From Gemmobacter serpentinus (GTDB taxonomy: Bacteria; Pseudomonadota; Alphaproteobacteria; Rhodobacterales; Rhodobacteraceae): a stretch of 64,000 bases of DNA. This document shows positions 62,418 through 64,000 of the stretch, one piece after another; within the stretch, counting starts at the first letter, position 1, and each line of letters opens with the position of its first letter. A program made the translations under genes and the position numbers. The notes below the pieces were generated by a model. That model saw only the letters and a list, made by a program, of their open reading frames with translations. It was not told the origin of the DNA and searched no databases. The stretch is from the NCBI RefSeq assembly GCF_008973825.1, contig NZ_WCHR01000020.1:186001-250000 (forward strand), written 5' to 3'.

Positions 62418-63287
62418 ATGACGATGAAGCTTGCCTTCAACCTGTTGGTGATCGGGGCCGAGATTACGCCAGCCCATGCGCCGCAGCTGGCGCGTCTGAA
62501 GGCGCTTGGCTATGACGCGCTTGAAATCCCGGTCTTCTCCGGCACGCTGGCGCAGTATCGCGAGATCGGGCGCATCCTGTCGGATCTGGGCATCACACCG
62601 GGGGCCGCTGCGGTTGCGACAGCTGCGGCAAACCCCGTCAGCCCCGATCCAGAGGTGCGGGCGCGGGCGCGCGACCACCATCGCTGGATCGTCGATTGCA
62701 CCCATGCCATGGGCGGCGAGATCATCGCCGGGCCGCTGCATTCGCCGGTTGGGGTTTTCACCGGATCCGGCCCCACCGACGCAGAACGCGCCCATTGCAT
62801 TACGGCGATGCGGGCGCTGGCTGAATATGCTGGCGAGGCCGGGATCAAGGTCTCGGCCGAGGCGGTGAACCGTTTCGAATGCTATATGATGTCCACCATG
62901 GAGGAGGCCTCGCGCATTTGGCGTGCCGTCGATCACCCGAATTACGGCTATATGTTCGATACCTTCCACGCCAATATCGAGGAAAAGGACGCCCCGGCGA
63001 CCTATGAGCGATATCACCGCGAAATCAACCATTTCCATGTTTCGGAAAATGATCGTGGTGTGCCGGGCACCGGGCATGTGCCTTTCCGGGCCCATTTCGA
63101 GGCGCTGCGCCGCTGCGGCTATGACGGCTGGCTGACGGTCGAGGCCTTTGGTCGCGCCTTGCCGGAACTGGCCGGGGCCACCCGGGTCTGGCGCGATCTC
63201 TTTGACGATCTGGATGCGCTGTTTGCCGAGAGCGCGGCCTTCATCCGCCACGAATGGGCGCGGGCTGGCGAAGGCGGGGCCACATGA
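62418..63287 (+). CDS. TIM-barrel sugar epimerase/isomerase
   Basis: A 289-residue AP-endonuclease-2-like TIM barrel of the D-tagatose/D-psicose 3-epimerase group. Metal-binding residues can be assigned to the glutamate in VSAEAVNRFECYMM, the aspartate and histidine in GYMFDTFHANIEE, the histidine in INHFHVSENDRG, and the glutamate in LTVEAFGRAL. It would epimerise a free ketose or a keto-polyol. A GAAGAGGAG site precedes ATGs at 62418 and 62424. The stop overlaps the start of the sugar ATPase gene (ATGA). A divergent AraC gene probably controls the operon. Confidence 0.85.
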   Translation: MTMKLAFNLLVIGAEITPAHAPQLARLKALGYDALEIPVFSGTLAQYREIGRILSDLGITPGAAAVATAAANPVSPDPEVRARARDHHRWIVDCTHAMGGEIIAGPLHSPVGVFTGSGPTDAERAHCITAMRALAEYAGEAGIKVSAEAVNRFECYMMSTMEEASRIWRAVDHPNYGYMFDTFHANIEEKDAPATYERYHREINHFHVSENDRGVPGTGHVPFRAHFEALRRCGYDGWLTVEAFGRALPELAGATRVWRDLFDDLDALFAESAAFIRHEWARAGEGGAT

Positions 63288-64000
63288 CCCCCGCTTTGGA
63301 TATGCGCGGTATCTGCAAGGCATTTCCGGGCGTCAAGGCGCTGGATGATGTCAGCTTTGATTGCCGTCCGGGCGAAGTCCATGCCATCTGCGGCGAGAAC
63401 GGCGCGGGCAAATCCACCTTGATGAAGGTGCTGGGTGGCAGCTACCGCCCCGATGCCGGTGAAATCCGCATCGACGGCGCAGCGATGCGCTTTGCCCATC
63501 CGCGTGCGGCCGCGATGGCCGGAATTGCGATCATCCACCAGGAGCTGAGCCTCTTGCCGCATCGGTCGGTGACCGAGAATATCTTCATGGGGCATGAATT
63601 GGTGCGCCCTGGCTTTGCGGGCCTGCTGCTGGACCGGGGGGCGATGCGGGCCCGGGCCCGCGTGCTGCTGGACCGGGTGGGGGCGCAGATCGATCCTGAT
63701 CGCAGCGTGGCGGGCCTGTCCATCGCGCAGCAGCAATTGGTCGAGATCGCCAAGGCCCTGTTGCTGGATGCGCGGATTCTGGTGCTGGACGAACCGACAG
63801 CCGCGCTGGATGACCGCGATGCGCGGCAGCTGCTGGACCTGATCCGCATCTTGCGCGGGCAAGGCGTGGCGCTGGTCTATATCTCGCACCGGATGCCCGA
63901 GGTCGCGGCGATCGCCGACCGGGTGACGGTGCTGAAGGATGGCCGGCTGATCTGGACCCGCCCCCAGGCCGAGGCCACGATTCCGGCCATCGTCTCGGCC
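63284..64000 (+). CDS. Sugar ABC transporter ATPase (RbsA/MglA type), 5' part
   Basis: The first 239 codons of a sugar-import ATPase that continues beyond the window. It starts MTPALDMRGICKAFPGVKALDDVSF, has Walker A CGENGAGKSTLMKVLGG, the Q-loop IIHQELSLLPHRSVTENIFMG, signature LSIAQQQLVEIAKALL, Walker B ILVLDEPTAALDD and H-loop VYISHRMPEV. Members of this family have two ATPase halves; only the first is visible. It overlaps the epimerase gene by 4 bases, implying that the imported sugar is a ketose or polyol handled by that enzyme. Confidence 0.92.
   Translation, partial: MTPALDMRGICKAFPGVKALDDVSFDCRPGEVHAICGENGAGKSTLMKVLGGSYRPDAGEIRIDGAAMRFAHPRAAAMAGIAIIHQELSLLPHRSVTENIFMGHELVRPGFAGLLLDRGAMRARARVLLDRVGAQIDPDRSVAGLSIAQQQLVEIAKALLLDARILVLDEPTAALDDRDARQLLDLIRILRGQGVALVYISHRMPEVAAIADRVTVLKDGRLIWTRPQAEATIPAIVSA

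Overview
The window looks like chromosome from a GC-rich (roughly 64%) alphaproteobacterium of the Rhodobacter/Paracoccus group. The clues are an RpoE-ChrR photooxidative-stress island, an AcuI-type acrylyl-CoA reductase, remnants of a Hint-domain protein of the kind common in that family, and a very dense set of catabolic operons with IclR, LysR, AraC and RpiR regulators. No rRNA, tRNA, CRISPR array, prophage or plasmid origin was seen. This assignment is inference from gene content.

Layout. (1) 1-20 kb: after the end of acuI, eleven minus-strand genes (13230 down to 647) are packed with gaps of at most 45 bp or short overlaps. They encode a two-subunit CoA-transferase, a CaiB-type CoA-transferase, a 2-hydroxyacid dehydrogenase, a class II aldolase, an FGGY kinase, a ThDP enzyme, a BisC-like molybdoenzyme, an AhpD-like protein, a rhodanese and an acyl-CoA ligase. 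Divergent from them is a polyamine-type ABC transporter with a fused double permease, then an IclR regulator and an aldehyde dehydrogenase. Two mirror-image copies of one palindrome, each containing a perfect TATAAT, sit in the shared promoter region. (2) 20.5-28 kb: a split urea-carboxylase-like enzyme, a small monooxygenase preceded by a five-copy octamer repeat, a DszC/SfnB-like oxidoreductase, and ohr/ohrR.

(3) 27.6-36.9 kb: aromatic degradation. An HpaB-like hydroxylase is in an operon with a free-standing FAD synthetase and a flavin reductase, divergent from an IclR regulator and a hydroxyquinol-type intradiol dioxygenase. Next to it is the catechol branch of the beta-ketoadipate pathway (catB, catC, catA, pcaD, LysR regulator) with a textbook ATAC-N7-GTAT operator. 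(4) 37.9-45.2 kb: photolyase, CFA-type methyltransferase, DUF1365 protein and a flavoprotein gene broken by an in-frame TAG, divergent from rpoE, chrR and an SDR, then a DUF2177 membrane protein. Three promoters share the form TGATCY-N16-CGTAWT.

(5) 45.2-64 kb: a decayed IS3-type transposase; an SDR/SnoaL pair with a divergent LysR; an RpiR-controlled Fe3+/sugar-phosphate-type ABC transporter followed by a histidine phosphatase and a Na/Pi cotransporter; a decayed Hint-domain gene; an AraC-linked aldehyde dehydrogenase and Tat-exported GMC oxidoreductase; and the start of a sugar operon (AraC, TIM-barrel epimerase, RbsA-type ATPase) that runs off the window.

Most likely to repay follow-up are the eleven-gene operon with mirrored operators, the hydroxylase with its own FAD-making enzyme, the sugar-phosphate/phosphatase/Pi cluster, and the amber codon inside the singlet-oxygen regulon.
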